A stretch of 64,000 nucleotides of DNA from Pegoplata infirma (lineage: Eukaryota; Arthropoda; Insecta; Diptera; Anthomyiidae): NCBI GenBank assembly GCA_963921195.1, contig OY992537.1:81791287-81855286 (forward strand), given 5' to 3'. A model generated the notes under the pieces. That model was not told where the DNA came from. It ran no database searches and was given only the letters and a program-made list of their open reading frames with translations. Both the position numbers and the translations under genes were made by a program. Shown here one piece after another: positions 1-11,430 of the stretch (positions within the stretch are counted from its first letter, which is position 1; the number at the start of each line of letters is the position of its first letter).

Positions 1-1396
1 TTCTTCTAACACTCACTCACAATCACGTGTGTAAATTTAATACAACTCACACTCACGTACGCCGATGCAAGAGTCACTCACGCTAACGTTGACTCACACT
101 CACGATATTCTTATTTATACTAAAAATAATTTCAAAAATCTTTCAAAATTTTCAGCAAAGTCTAAAATTATACATTTGTTTTGATTTTTTCGGGACGAAA
201 TCTGAAGTTAAGCTAAATTTTACATTTTTTTTTGTTGCTTTTTTTGGAATGAAAGGAAATATGAAGAGAAAATAAATCACGCAAACTCACGCAAAAAATC
301 AGCTCACGCTCACTCTTTCACGCAATAATCTTTCTCACACTCACTCACAATCACGTGAGTAAAATTGAATTCAGTCACACTCACGCTCTTATCTGCTCAT
401 GTTCCCATCTCTAGTTTGTCTATCCACACAAAAAATTGTAATGTGTTTTTTTCGTTATTTTCGAGAAATCGCATTTGAATTTTGAATTTCATGACAATTT
501 GGTAATTTGCTTGGTTCAACGTAGCGTATGACTAATGCAAATATTAAATAGTCATTCGCTACGTTGAAACAAGAAAATACAAGCAAATTACAAAATTGTT
601 ATGAAAATTAATATTCAAATGCGATTTTCTGAAAAAACATATGTATGTCTGAATTTATTTGTGTGGATAGACAAACATCTAAGCTTAAAAAAAAGTGGCC
701 GGGTTTTTGATTAATTGACTTTTTTTAAAAATGCAAAAATTTCAGAACTAATTCTGAAAAAATTCAGAAAATCGCATTTGAATATTAATTTTCATAACAA
801 TTTTGTAATTTGCTTGTATTTTCTTGTTTCAACGAAGTGAATGACTACTAAATATTTGCATTAGTCACACGCTTCGTTGAACCAAGCAAATTACCAAATT
901 GTCATGAAATTCAAAATTCAAATGCGATTTCTCGAAAATAACGAAAAAAACACATTACAATTTTTTTGTGTGGATAGACAAACTAGAGATGGGAACATGA
1001 GCAGATAAGAGCGTGAGTGTGACTGAATTCAATTTTACTCACGTGATTGTGAGTAAGTGTGAGAAAGATTATTGCGTGAAAGAGAGAGCGTGAGTTGATT
1101 TTTTTGCGTGAGTTTGCGTGATTTATTTTCTCTTCATATTTCCTTTCATTCCAAAAAAAGCAACAAAAAAAATGTAAAATTTTGCTTAACTTCAGATTTC
1201 GTCCCGAAAAAATCAAAACAAATGTAAAATTTTAGATTCTGCTGAAAATTTTGAAAGATTTTTGAAATTATTTTTAGTATAAATAAGAATATCGTGAGTG
1301 TGAGTCAACGTTAGCGTGAGTGACTCTTGCATCGGCGTACGTGAGTGTGAGTTGTATTAAATTTACACACGTGATTGTGAGTGAGTGTTAGAAGAA
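1..1396. repeat. 1.4-kb palindrome with CACTCACG word arrays
   Basis: Positions 1-634 and 763-1396 are inverted copies (paired positions sum to 1397) around a loop of about 128 bp. Each arm carries degenerate TCACACTCACG words, and its inner third (about 430-640, mirrored at 757-967) is itself a hairpin around AATGCAAATATT. A hAT-like end, TAGAGATGGGAAC, faces outward from both sides of the central block (412 and 985). The left arm may continue beyond the window edge. No coding potential. Confidence 0.85.
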
Positions 1397-1620
1397 AAAT
1401 TATTATGAAAGTTAAAATTCACTCACGTGACCATCACTTAGACAAACATCTAATCTTCAAAAAAAAATTTACAAAAAAAAACAAATGTGGCCGGATTTTT
1501 TATAAATTGACTTTTTTAAAAAATGGGTAAAATGTTAGTAAAATTGATTTTCAATCACGCTCACTTGTGATCATGTGTCAATCACGCACAAATCTAATTA
1601 TGTTACCATCTCTTGTTTAT
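1397..1620. repeat. Right continuation of the CACTCACG element
   Basis: Holds further CACTCACG and ATCACGC words, an internal block with GACAAACATCTAA followed by GGCCGGATTTTT (also at 674-705 and 53303-53370), and an end like CCATCTCT near 1602-1612 that matches the inverted TAGAGATGG terminus at 985. No matching 8-bp flank was seen. Confidence 0.5.
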
Positions 1621-2221
1621 ATGCATAGGCACATAAAATTACTACTAGCAATAAGAATTATGAATAATACCTGAATTACAAGCATTTCTGAAAAAAATTA
1701 AAAATGTCCTATCACAAAACTTAGCATAACTCATTCATTTTTTAACCGATTGTTATGTTTTTTGGTGTTTTGGAAAGCTACTTTACTATACTTTTATACA
1801 AAAATAAAAAAAAAAAATTGTTTAATGATGCACTTTCAACTTAGAGTATAAAGAACATGACAAATTTTTCAAAAAATTGGATTTTTTTTAACTTAAACGA
1901 TCATAGCTCAGCCAATTCTTGATCGATTTTTAATATTTTTGTTTTGTTTAAAAGATAAGACTTATACCTTTCAAAAAAATCTATAAAATCGAAAATCGGT
2001 TGCAAACTAACAAAGTAATAATTTTTTAAAGTTGTAATTTAAGAATTGCCGTTTTTCGACACATTTGCCAATAAAAAACGTGCTTAACGAAGTGATCCAG
2101 AAAAACTATGAGTATATCAGTACTCTATGGACTCCAACCAACCCGAATTTTCATATGAGAACCCCTGCATTTTTTTGGTGTAGCACAGTGTCATTAATTT
2201 GATTGACTACAAAAAAAATAT
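1621..2221. other. Non-coding AT-rich stretch
   Basis: No gene. It contains two phrases of the recurrent kind described in the findings (TAACTCATTC then AACCGATTG at 1728-1752, and CTCAGCCAATTCTTGATCG at 1907-1925). It looks like repeat debris of unknown family. Confidence 0.4.
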
Positions 2222-2469
2222 AAAATTTGCAATGTTGGCAATCGATACCTTTTCAATACCGTTATCCGTTTCAAAACCCTTTAAATTGAATACCGGTACC
2301 AATACCAATACCGAAACTCAGTTTTGGTATCGGATACCGGTATCCAAAAACCTTTTCCTTCGGTATCGATACGTACCGGTATTGAAACGGTTTTTCTCAA
2401 AATCCATATTTTTTTACAAAAAAAATTAATAGAAAGTTTGTAAATTGTTTGGTTTTTGTAAATGAAAAA

Positions 2470-2807
2470 TCGTACTTTAAATGCATCACCGAAGTCTCAT
2501 ACAAATCAAAAAAATCTTTTGCCACCCACATCGTGAATTAAATAAAATTTTAAAAAAAGACACTTCAATCGCGATACGAGAGCAAAAGAAAATTATTGAT
2601 TTTCACGAAATTTTTATGGATTCATTTTGACTCCCAATAGAAACTTTCTGGACGTCTTTTGTATAGTATAGTTTTTTTGGAGAGTTTTATTTAATCCGTG
2701 ATGTGGATGTCCAAGGATTTTTTTGATGTATACAGGTCTTCGGGGAAGGCATTTGAAATACTAGCAGGAGGTTTTCCACCATAGTATAACTTTTTGAAGT
2801 GGCTTAA
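2470..2807. repeat. Interspersed repeat, inverted-arm part (second copy at window end)
   Basis: Arms at 2480-2560 and 2690-2770 are inverted copies carrying CCCACATCG and TTAAATAAAA. The sequence 2660-2800 matches the inverse of 63280-63400, and 3541-3740 matches the inverse of 63040-63260, so this is one dispersed family interrupted here by the element at 2808-3540. Confidence 0.65.
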
Positions 2808-3540
2808 CCCAGCAAAACTTTGGTAATGGGTAGTTATTATATAACACATTACCAGGTAATGTATATACCTTATTTGTAGCATTATTTTAGGATGTCTTAC
2901 CAAACATTTGTTCCACAACGTATTATTTTCAAGTGAAAAATAATGCATTACTAATAATTTGCTACGTAATGCATGATTATTGGAAAAAAAGTATTTCATA
3001 TTTGTTATTTCTAAACATTAAATCATGGATGACTTATATTTCGTTACATTATGTATTATTTGAAAGTTTGAAATAATGCATTATTTATAATTGGAGGCAT
3101 AATGCATTACAATAACATAAAAAATAATTATTTTATAAAAAATCCATAAGTTTAAACTAGAGATGGGCTCACGACAGGAAATTTCTAACGACACACACTC
3201 ACGAGCATATTTTATCTACTTACACTCATTTACAATCACGTGAGTAAACTTAATACAAAATTACTTTTTCACTACTCGTAACACCTTATATATTGCGTTC
3301 TGGTATGCAATATTATATACCTTACTCGTAACCTATAAAATATCATATATTTTACACCTTACTCGTATTCTTCGTTATAAATTTATGACTTATTTTATAC
3401 CTTACTGGTATTCTTTGTGATAATGTGGATGCATTACTTTGAGTCTCATCGCCTGTTAAAATCATCAATGCTGCAATGTATAAAATAAGAGATCCTATAC
3501 CTTATTTTATACCTTATTTGGTAATCTAAGTTTTGCTGGG
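2808..3540. mobile_element. CCCAGCAAAACTT terminal-inverted-repeat element
   Basis: Left end CCCAGCAAAACTTTGGTAAT and right end the inverse of CCCAGCAAAACTTAGATTAC. The left flank is TTAA and the right flank is AA; the unoccupied copy near 63255 reads TTAA at this point, so a TTAA target with loss of two bases on the right is likely (piggyBac-like). The interior is rich in TAATGCATTA words and includes a solo TAGAGATGGG end at 3160. No transposase. Confidence 0.65.
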
Positions 3541-3740
3541 AACTCGTAGAAATCGTCCATAAAAGTCCCATAATTCGCGAAAAAAATTGTTTGCAATATT
3601 TTTGAATGTGAGATTGTCTAGACAGGGAATACCTATTTTTCCAAATAGATAACACCAACAAAAAAAATGGTTGCCTACAAATAAGATGAAATATGTAATT
3701 TATTGGGGTTTTTACTTTAACCGCGATGAGTGATGGACCC
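3541..3740. repeat. Interspersed repeat, second half
   Basis: Continues the family begun at 2470 after the inserted element. It matches the inverse of 63040-63260, sharing TTGTCTAGACAG, CCAAATAGATAACACCAACA and an ACCGCGATG end. Confidence 0.6.
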
Positions 3741-3814
3741 TTTTCAGCTCAAACAAAAAATAAAGGTAAAACCCGATACGGCCTTATATTTATGTACTAA
3801 AGATATAGGAAAAT

Positions 3815-4376
3815 GTCCAGCAAAACCGGTTCAGTGCTTCAAAAGTTAAGTTAGTTTTCGTAAATTTTCGAGAAAAAAAACACGCCAACTTTCGAAAGGC
3901 ATCCTGAGGATACTGAAGCTTGGTATATATATATTTGCGATTCCCCTGGCCTGGTTCGTATTGAATTTCAGCCAAATCGTTCCAGTGGTTCAAAAGTTAT
4001 TAAGAAAACCGTGAATTTCAGATTGGTTTCACCTTAAATTCACTTGTTGAAAAAACCGTTAAACCAGCTTTAAAAAAAATTGATGAGTCGCGAAAATATT
4101 TTACAAAGTATTCTTGTCACTCACAAAAATTTTTATAATAAAACAAAAAAAAACTTACACTCGAATAATAATTTACACTAAAAAAAAAAATTATATTTTT
4201 TTTTTTCAAAAATGACTAAAAATAGTTTTTTACTCAAAATAAAATATTTCTAATCAAAAATGTTAATTTGAATCACGTTAGAAAATTAACTATCACTTTA
4301 GAAGGGCAATGTGGAGGGAATTGATGGATTCGTCCAAGTCGAATTTAACTTGTCTGCTTGTTTTTACAAAATTATT
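3815..4376 (+). mobile_element. Helentron (INE-1-like), 5'-truncated
   Basis: Parallels 34985-35517 throughout: GGTTCAGTGCTTCAAAAGTT, two GGTTCAxxGGTTC-type phrases, TTTCACCTTAAATTCA, then the 3' end TGTGGAGGGAATTGATGG and GTCGAATTTAACTTG before CTTGTTTTT. The 5' half with the ATACCCTCCA hairpin is missing. Confidence 0.7.
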
Positions 4377-4589
4377 AAGTTTTTTTAAGTTTGTATACGT
4401 TTTTTTATACTTTTAGCATTTTTTTGATAATACCGGTACGTACCGGTATTGACGTTTCGGTATCGGTAATACCGTAACCGATTCCACTCAAATACCGTAA
4501 TCGATACCGATACCGAAATAAATAAAAAAACGATACCAATACCGATATCGATACCGTTATTCGTTTCGATTGCCAACCTTGAAAATTTG

Positions 4590-5515
4590 TTATCAAAATC
4601 GAAAAATGTTTGATAAAAAAAAAAAAAAAATATTCAACCTATTAATTTATTGATTGGTATAACAATTTTCATCACCGGAGGAGTTTTAATCAAAATATTG
4701 ATTGAAACCGCGTTTTAAGTGATTTAAATTCATTTTAAATTCTTTCTTTGACGTCTTTAATGCCTTTTAACATTACGAAGGCAATTTTTACTTACGTCCT
4801 TCAAACTAATTTCTAATTTTAAAATTTTATATAATATTTTCTACAAAAAGCCAAGAAAATATTTTTAAAAAAGACAACATCATACTGGTGTAATATTTAT
4901 TATGAATTTTTATAATTACTTATCATGTGGTTAATAAAATTTCCTAAAAATATTTTTTCCCCATTTTTTTGCCAAATTGAGTGATAAATTACAAACAAAT
5001 TTATAATCATGTGTATGAATTTTTTTGATATAAAATAATGATAATAAAATATTTTTTACTATAATTTTTTATTCTTACCAAATCACAGTCATATTTTATC
5101 ACATGATAAATCATGGGGTAATCTTTAAGTACTTGTAGACGAGGTAGTCAACAACTTATACATTTTATTTTAAAAATAAAATTAAATTGTGATAACGAAT
5201 TAGGTACAATAACCAACCGAACAAACATACATTGAAGAAAGAGCAAAATCAAACCAGTAAATTTATATTATAACAAACCCAAAGTCGGGTCATTGAAAAT
5301 TTAGTTGATAACAATTAACATTTAATTTTGTTAATTCTTAGTATTGTTTTTTTTTTTTTTGATAAAAAAAAAATACACTTTAGAGTACACAAATACCCGG
5401 GTTGTTCTATGATTAAAAAATTAAAAAATATATTATAATATAATCAATTTCTAAAGAAATATTTTCCCGTGAAGCCTTGTGTATTGGAAATTTATTCCAG
5501 AATCAATACCTTTCA
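4590..5515. other. Non-coding AT-rich stretch
   Basis: No gene. 4630-4720 loosely resembles the 17043/58416 TA-site family (TTGATTGGTATAACAATTT). A poly-T run lies at 5348-5361. The remainder has no recognised structure. Confidence 0.4.
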
Positions 5516-6029
5516 GTGTAATCCAGGGACGTGCCGTGAGGTTTTCATCAGGGTGTTCACCATTAATATAAACTTAACCTTACACAGAAAAAAACAAAAA
5601 TGAATTTCAATTACGAAATTCGTTGATTCAATTAAAAAATTAATTGATTTCGGACGTATCACGAAAATGCGCATATTAATTACTCATTTTGTTTGAAAAT
5701 AGTTTTAAAACTTAATTAAATTGTTAATTGAATCAATTAAAGTTTTAATTGAAAATAAAATGGAAAACCAATTAAAATTGTAATTAAATAAACTTAAAAA
5801 AAAATTAATATAAAATTGACAATCAATAATATAGATTTATTGATTCACATAAAATTTTTAATTGAAAAAAGACCAAAACTCAATTTAATTTTAAAAGTTG
5901 GAAGAGAAGTATCACTTTTTTTTCAAAAAAATATTTTAAACACAAAACTAACCCAATTTCTTAATTAATTGAATTTTTTCCGCAAAAATAAAAATTTTTA
6001 GAACTTGTTTTGATTTGAAATGCCTTTCG

Positions 6030-7315
6030 GTGCACAGTAGAGTTGTCAATTATTCGACTTTCAACTTTGTTCGAATAATTCAAATAATGGCTTTTCCTCG
6101 TTCGATCAAACGATTAAAGATCAAAATTTATTCGATTAATCGAAGAGAATAACGAATAAAAAAATTATTTTAAAAAATATTTTTATTAACTAAACAAATA
6201 AACAATTCATATAAAAAAAACTTAAAATAAGAAAGTTAAAGTTTTTATTAACGAAAAAATGCATTAAAAACTTAAAAATAAAATAGTTAAAAGTTAAAAA
6301 AACTTAAAAATTGAATAACTGAGATCACTTTTAATTAATGGATGTCGATTTTAATACTTGTTGAGAAATAATTCAAATACAAATTATTTTTTGAAGTATT
6401 CAGACAAAATATATCATAAATGATTTTAATTTTTGTCAAATAAGACAATTTAAGTTGTTCTTAAGAAATAATCTTTTAAAAATAAAAGTTGACTCATTTT
6501 TTTTGCTTTCAAACGATTTTTGTTTTTATTAATTAGATTTTGAAAACACTCTTTCGCTAATTGTTGAAGTAGGTGATATAGTAAGAAGAGCATACAAAAG
6601 TTTGTCTAATTTTTCTGTTCTTTTATCAGATTTTCCCAAATATACCATATCGTCTGATATATCGCTGAAGCCCTTTTTATTTTCTGAATTTTTAATACTT
6701 TGAATTGAATTATTTAACTCGCATAAAAGATTATTATTTTCATTACTAATAACTTCCTCTATTTCAATACTTTTATCTGAATTATTGTGATTACTTTAAA
6801 CATAAAATAATCTGGAGTATAATTCATTTGCATTCATTCATTTGTTTCGCTTTTTGGAGAATATTTTAAGAAACTTTCATTGGTCGAAAAATTTCCAGAA
6901 TTTAGAAAAATTATTAACGTATTTAACACTTTTATACGTCTCTCATTAATTCTTATTTTAATACGTTTTAGTAAGTCTGATGCAAAAAAATTATTAATTT
7001 CTTCTAAATTATTTAACAAAAACTTGATAACTCTCTCTAATTCTATAATGGATGTGCTATCCAGGACTATGGCTACAATATATTTTAACTTTCCTACATT
7101 TTGTATAAAATCTTTCAAAATTTATGAGAATAAATCAAATTCTAAGCATTTATTTATTTTTTTAATTAAAAAAAATTGTTCGATTAATCGACATTAATTA
7201 ATCGATTTATTCGTTATTCGAAAATCGTCATTTTTGAATTATTCGAACAAGAGATGGGTTTTGTTTGATCGATTAATCGAATTATTCTAAATCGACTGAC
7301 AACTCTAGTGCACAG
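6030..7315. mobile_element. hAT element nested in a hAT, CGATTAATCG-word family
   Basis: Perfect 11-bp termini TAGAGTTGTCA (6038) and inverse (7307), with perfect 8-bp duplications GTGCACAG at 6030-6037 and 7308-7315. The sub-ends (6050-6160 and 7175-7295) are packed with TTCGATTAATCGAA and ATTCGAATAATT words. It carries a decayed transposase on the minus strand. Confidence 0.9.
6440..7118 (-). pseudogene. Decayed hAT transposase, C-terminal part
   Basis: The minus-strand frame 7118-6834 gives 94 residues, including IIELERVIKFLLNNLEE and a RI..R..ERR..VLNTL pattern like the region before the hAT dimerisation domain. Past its stop, 6620-6530 encodes SPTSTISERVFSKS, matching the hAT dimerisation signature (SERVFS). 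After an in-frame stop and a frame change, NRLKAKKMSQLLFL follows at about 6520-6475. At least two breaks are present and the N-terminal zinc-finger and catalytic parts were not found, so it cannot be active. Family assignment is from motif memory and agrees with the 8-bp duplications. Confidence 0.75.
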
Positions 7316-8758
7316 TTACAAAAAGTAAGCTTATACCCACCCTTATGCTCTTGGTTTAAAAAAAAATATTTTTAAGAACATGCACATATCCAGGGCTATA
7401 TCTTGTCGGCCCAACAACAAAATTTTTTTTTATTGCCATTTTCAAGAAATTTTGCATTTTCAATACACAAAAAATACAAAAAACAAAAGGTGCTAGAAAT
7501 TTGTTGATCGCAGATTTGGAATTAAGAGATGACAGTTGAGTTATTTTAATTTTAAAATGCGACTTAGAATCACGACGTTAATTTTTTTATAAAATTTAGT
7601 CCTATTTTTGACACCAATGTAAAAATACGTAATAGTGGAATCAAAAAAGTACTAAATTTGAGGTTTTGCATTTTCAAACTAGATTTTCTGAAAAACGATA
7701 CGCAATAGAAACAATTGGAAGGCAGATTTTAAATCAGAAATTCAAAATAAATATAGTTTATGTATTGCTATTGCTAGAAAAGTGAATTTGTAGAGTTGTG
7801 TGATTTAATGGAAAGTAAATCTTGTTTTGTAAGATCTACATTAAAATAATTTTGTAATTAACTTTATTAGTTTAATTAAAAAATTAACCAGTAAATTTGT
7901 TTTTAAATAAAAATATTTGTATCTTTAAGAATTCCTAAATCTGTATTTAAAAAAAAATTAAAACGAATTACAATAAATGTTGGCGAAAAATAATTTCTTT
8001 TGCCAAAAATAAATGGGAAAAACGCAATACACCCCACTTTCATTAATTAAAAATATTAACAATCGCCGATATATTTTCTTCCTCACATCATCACAATAAA
8101 ATTAACGTGCATCAAACAAAACTTCATGTTTTTCAATATTTACAAAAAAAATTAAAATATTTTTTTGTTTAAAAACAATAAAAAAAATGTAAAAAGGTAT
8201 ATTTTTAAGACAAGAATTTGGAACCTTGTAAATATAATTTAAGTGATATCCGTATTCAGAACCTAAGATAAAATCCCAAAGTATTATTTGGCTTTCAAAT
8301 TAAAACAATAGCTCTTTCCAGTAAAAAGATATCACCTCTTAAAGTTACGTGTGCTACTTAATTTGCCGCACAAAAATGCCTTTAAAAATTTATAATTTGT
8401 TTGTTGTAGTTGTTGTAATTTAACACTAGTTGAGTGTGCGCAACAAAGTTAAGAACAACCCAACAACTTCGTTTGTTCTTTAAATTTTGTCGCACATTCA
8501 CTTAATTGTTGGAAACAATTGCATTAATGCTTACAAAATTTGGCATAACTTTTTTATGAAGCGACGGAAAATAAAAAATGATATACCAACTGAAAGTGTA
8601 CATTTTCTGCTATGAGTACATGATGAATTATATGTGCGGAAATATTTTTGAACCTTTGTAAAAAATTTAAAAAATATAAAACTGACATATTTGAGGGAAA
8701 AATGCTAGGTGTTCAGAGAACACCTCCGCACATTAGACGGAACGTCACTGGTGTAATC

Positions 8759-9339
8759 ACTAGGGATGTGATTTCCATGCAAATGCATATTTTATGTCTA
8801 TAGTATAAAAACGATATTGCTCAATTATCTTTCCGAATCAAGAAATTTGCGTTAAAATGGCATCGACTTGTTTTTGCATATTTTTGCATATCTTGGTTTT
8901 AAATGCATATTTTGTGCATAATTTCAACTTTTATGTGTACACTCAAAATATTTTGTAAGTAAATTCAACTGAAAAACGTTTAAAACAATCGTTTTTCCTT
9001 TTAAAAAACGGAATACTTATATTTGATTTACAACAACATACTTTTTTAGTTATTTTTAAACGTTAATAAATGACTAGATATTCCGTAAAACAAATGATAT
9101 TTCAGTTATTTTGACTGTTTACAGTTTTTATTTTGTGTTAAAAAAATATTTTTTTTAACATGATAATGTTTTTAGGCTGGTGTCTAATTATAAAAAAGTT
9201 GCAGGACGCCACCTCAGTTTGACTATATAAGCTAACAATTAACGAAAAAGAAAACAAGAATTACTATTTTCATTTTCTTAAAACCAAAAATTTTAATAAC
9301 CTCGTGGTGAATAAAACCGTTTTTCACCAGCTGGTGAAT
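8759..9339. repeat. AT-rich stretch with a hAT-like solo end
   Basis: TAGGGATGTGATTTCCATGC at 8762-8781, followed by repeated TGCATATTTT words to 8935, resembles one end of a hAT with sub-terminal word repeats; no partner end was found. TACACTCAAAATA at 8938 is an isolated TA-site element end. Nothing else recognised. Confidence 0.45.
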
Positions 9340-9960
9340 AAAAAGTAACATAATTATTTTTCAACAAAAAAAAAATTTTATTTCATCAAATTTTTTTTTT
9401 TTTTCATAAATTTTATTTTTCACTCATAATTTTTTTTTTATCAATTTTTTTTTCAACAATTGTTTTTTTTTTTTTATCAAACTTTTGTTTTCCTCAATTT
9501 TTTTTCTTCGTAAATTTTTTTTTTCATCAAATTTTTTTCATCATTTTTTTATGTATCATTTTTTTTTCATCAAATTTTTTTTTTTTCATCAATTTTTTTT
9601 TCACTCATAATTTTTTTTTTTATCAATTTTTTTTTCATAAATTTTTTTTTTTTATCAAACTTTTTTTTTTCCTCAATTTTTTTTCTTCGTAAATTTTTTT
9701 TTTCATTAAATTTTTTTTTCATCATTTTTTTATTTATCATTTTTTTTTTTTTTATCAAATTTTTTTATCAATTTTTTTTATCAAATTTTTTTATCAAATT
9801 TTTTTATCAAATTTTTTTATCAAATTTTTTCTCACCAAAAAATTTTTTTTTCATTAATTTTTTTTCTTTTCATCAAAAAAATTCATCAAAAACTTTTTTT
9901 CATCAAAATCTTTTTTCACCAAAAATTTTGGGTCCACAAAATTTTTTTAACATAATTTTG
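9340..9960. repeat. T-rich tandem arrays
   Basis: Built of T-runs broken by ATCA, CATAAA and CTCAT. 9416-9566 and 9598-9750 are two copies of a unit of about 182 bp, both with CACTCATAA, CCTCAA, CTTCGTAAA and ATCATTTTTTTAT in order. 9760-9830 is a short array of ATCAAATTTTTTT. Confidence 0.75.
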
Positions 9961-10062
9961 GTTTTCGTAAAAAAAAAAAAATATTTTTTTTTACCAAAAC
10001 TGCTTTCTCACTAAGTCTAAGCTTTTCGCATAGAAATTTTCTGTTTGTTTATTAAATGTACA

Positions 10063-10355
10063 TAAAACAAGTGAGAGTGTTATATTCTTTGGTGCCGAAT
10101 ATTTTATACTCTCCAAAATGTAAAAACACTTTTTTGCACTTACTTTTGCACTTACTTACTTACTTACTAACGAAATTTAGGGCTCTTTTGGTTTTTTAAT
10201 GGGTTCCTCGACTGATATTTCAATTCGTTTTGCATGGATGAGCAAAGTAATATAACATTATTTTTTTCTAAAAAAAACTTTGCTTTGGCAAGTACACCCA
10301 AATCTTCCGCAAAACATTATCATGATTTAATGTTTTGGGCAAGAGTATAAAATTC
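10063..10355 (-). mobile_element. Helentron fragment, inverted
   Basis: Starts with AAACAAGTGAGAGTGTTA and a GTGCCGAATATTTTATAC block as in the inverted copy at 60702, then an (ACTT)n run at 10146-10170 and GATATTTCAATTCG, the inverse of the Helentron 5' region. Internally deleted. Confidence 0.6.
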
Positions 10356-10398
10356 GCAGGCATTTTTTAACAACAAACTACAAAAACCGTACTTCTGT

Positions 10399-11363
10399 AA
10401 AATTATCAGTGTTCGAAAAAAAACAGTACGTTATTTAACGTTCCGTTCCAAGAACACATTCACTAAAAAGTTTTTTAAGTGGTTGCGAAGGTGTTCGCAA
10501 ACAGAATTCCGAACGTTATGCCTGTGAGTTGAAGAACAGAAACTTTACGATAACGTACCGAACTAGGTTAGAAACAAAATAAAGTTCTTTTAGCGTTCTG
10601 TTTGCGAACTTTTGAGACATTTTTTTTTTAAATTTAAAATGGCGATATCTCGAAAACTAAGCAAGATAGAGCAAACCGGAGCACATTTTTGGTTTTTGGG
10701 ATCTCCATAGTATCGCTAGGCCTCTACACATGGGTGGACCCCATTGGGTCCATATTTTGAATCTAAGAAAGTTAGCATTCCGGGAAATTTAAAAATGCAC
10801 ATATCTCGCTAAATACTGCCGACACGACATAAAGTCTAAAAGCGGTCATGTACTACGAGACAAGATCCACAAAAATGCTTTTAAACTTTTCATCGTGTCG
10901 GCAGTATTTAGCGAGATATGTGCATTTTTAAATTTCCCGGAATGCTAACTTTTTTAGATTCAAAATAAGGACCCAATGGGGTCTACCCATGTGTAGAGGC
11001 CTAGCGATACTATGGAGTTCCCAAGAACCAAAAATGTGCTCCGTTTTGCTCTATCTTGCTTAGTTTTCAAGATATCGCCATTTTAAATTTAAAAAATGTC
11101 TCAAAAGTTCGCAAACAGAACACTAAAAGAACTTTATTTTGTTTCTAACCTAGTTCGGTACGTTATCGTAAAGTTTCTGTTTTTCAACTCGCAGGCATAA
11201 CGTTCGGAATTCTTTTTGCGAACACCTTCACAACCACTAAAAAACTTTTTAGTGAATGTGTTCTTGGAACGGTACGTTTCGATAACGTACGGTCGCTCCA
11301 TAGTTCCGTACAGAACACTAACGTACCGTACGTTAGAGTTTTTTTTCGAACCCTGAAAATTAT
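10399..11363. mobile_element. hAT-type foldback element with 8-bp TSD
   Basis: Termini CAGTGTTCGAAAAAAAAC (10407) and inverse (to 11355) match 17/18. Flanks are AAAATTAT on both sides (10399-10406, 11356-11363). The 949-bp element is nearly one palindrome: the ends carry ACGTACCGTTCC words and the centre an inverted module (10618-10830 against 10890-11095) containing CGATATCTCGAAAACTAAGC. No coding capacity. Confidence 0.9.
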
Positions 11364-11430
11364 ACAGTTTAATCAGTTAGAAATAATTTAACTGATAAAA
11401 ATATTTTACCGTAAATTTTGTAGTTTATTT

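Larger units (their letters stand above)
2222..4589. mobile_element. hAT-type element, GGTATCG-word family, with 8-bp TSD
   Basis: Termini CAATGTTGGCAATCGA (from 2230) and its inverse ending at 4581 match 15/16. Both flanks are AAAATTTG (2222-2229 and 4582-4589), a perfect 8-bp target duplication typical of hAT elements. The sub-ends (2240-2390 and 4425-4570) are dense in GGTATCGATACC-like words. No transposase is visible. The interior is occupied by an inverted repeat (2470-2800), a CCCAGC element (2808-3540) and a Helentron 3' half (3815-4376). Confidence 0.85.
5516..8758. mobile_element. hAT-type element with 8-bp TSD, host of a second hAT
   Basis: Termini CAGGGACGTGCCGT (from 5524) and the inverse of CAGTGACGTTCCGT (to 8750) match 12/14. 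Both flanks are GTGTAATC (5516-5523, 8751-8758). The 3.2-kb interior includes the hAT at 6030-7315 and a CACAGAAAAAAAC-started AT-rich repeat near 5583. No open frame of its own was found. Confidence 0.85.

Noticed and set aside
6880..7197. 105-codon plus-strand frame inside the inner hAT
   Set aside because: Antisense shadow of the transposase remnant on the other strand.
9570..9758. K-rich 62-codon minus-strand frame
   Set aside because: Low-complexity translation of T-runs.
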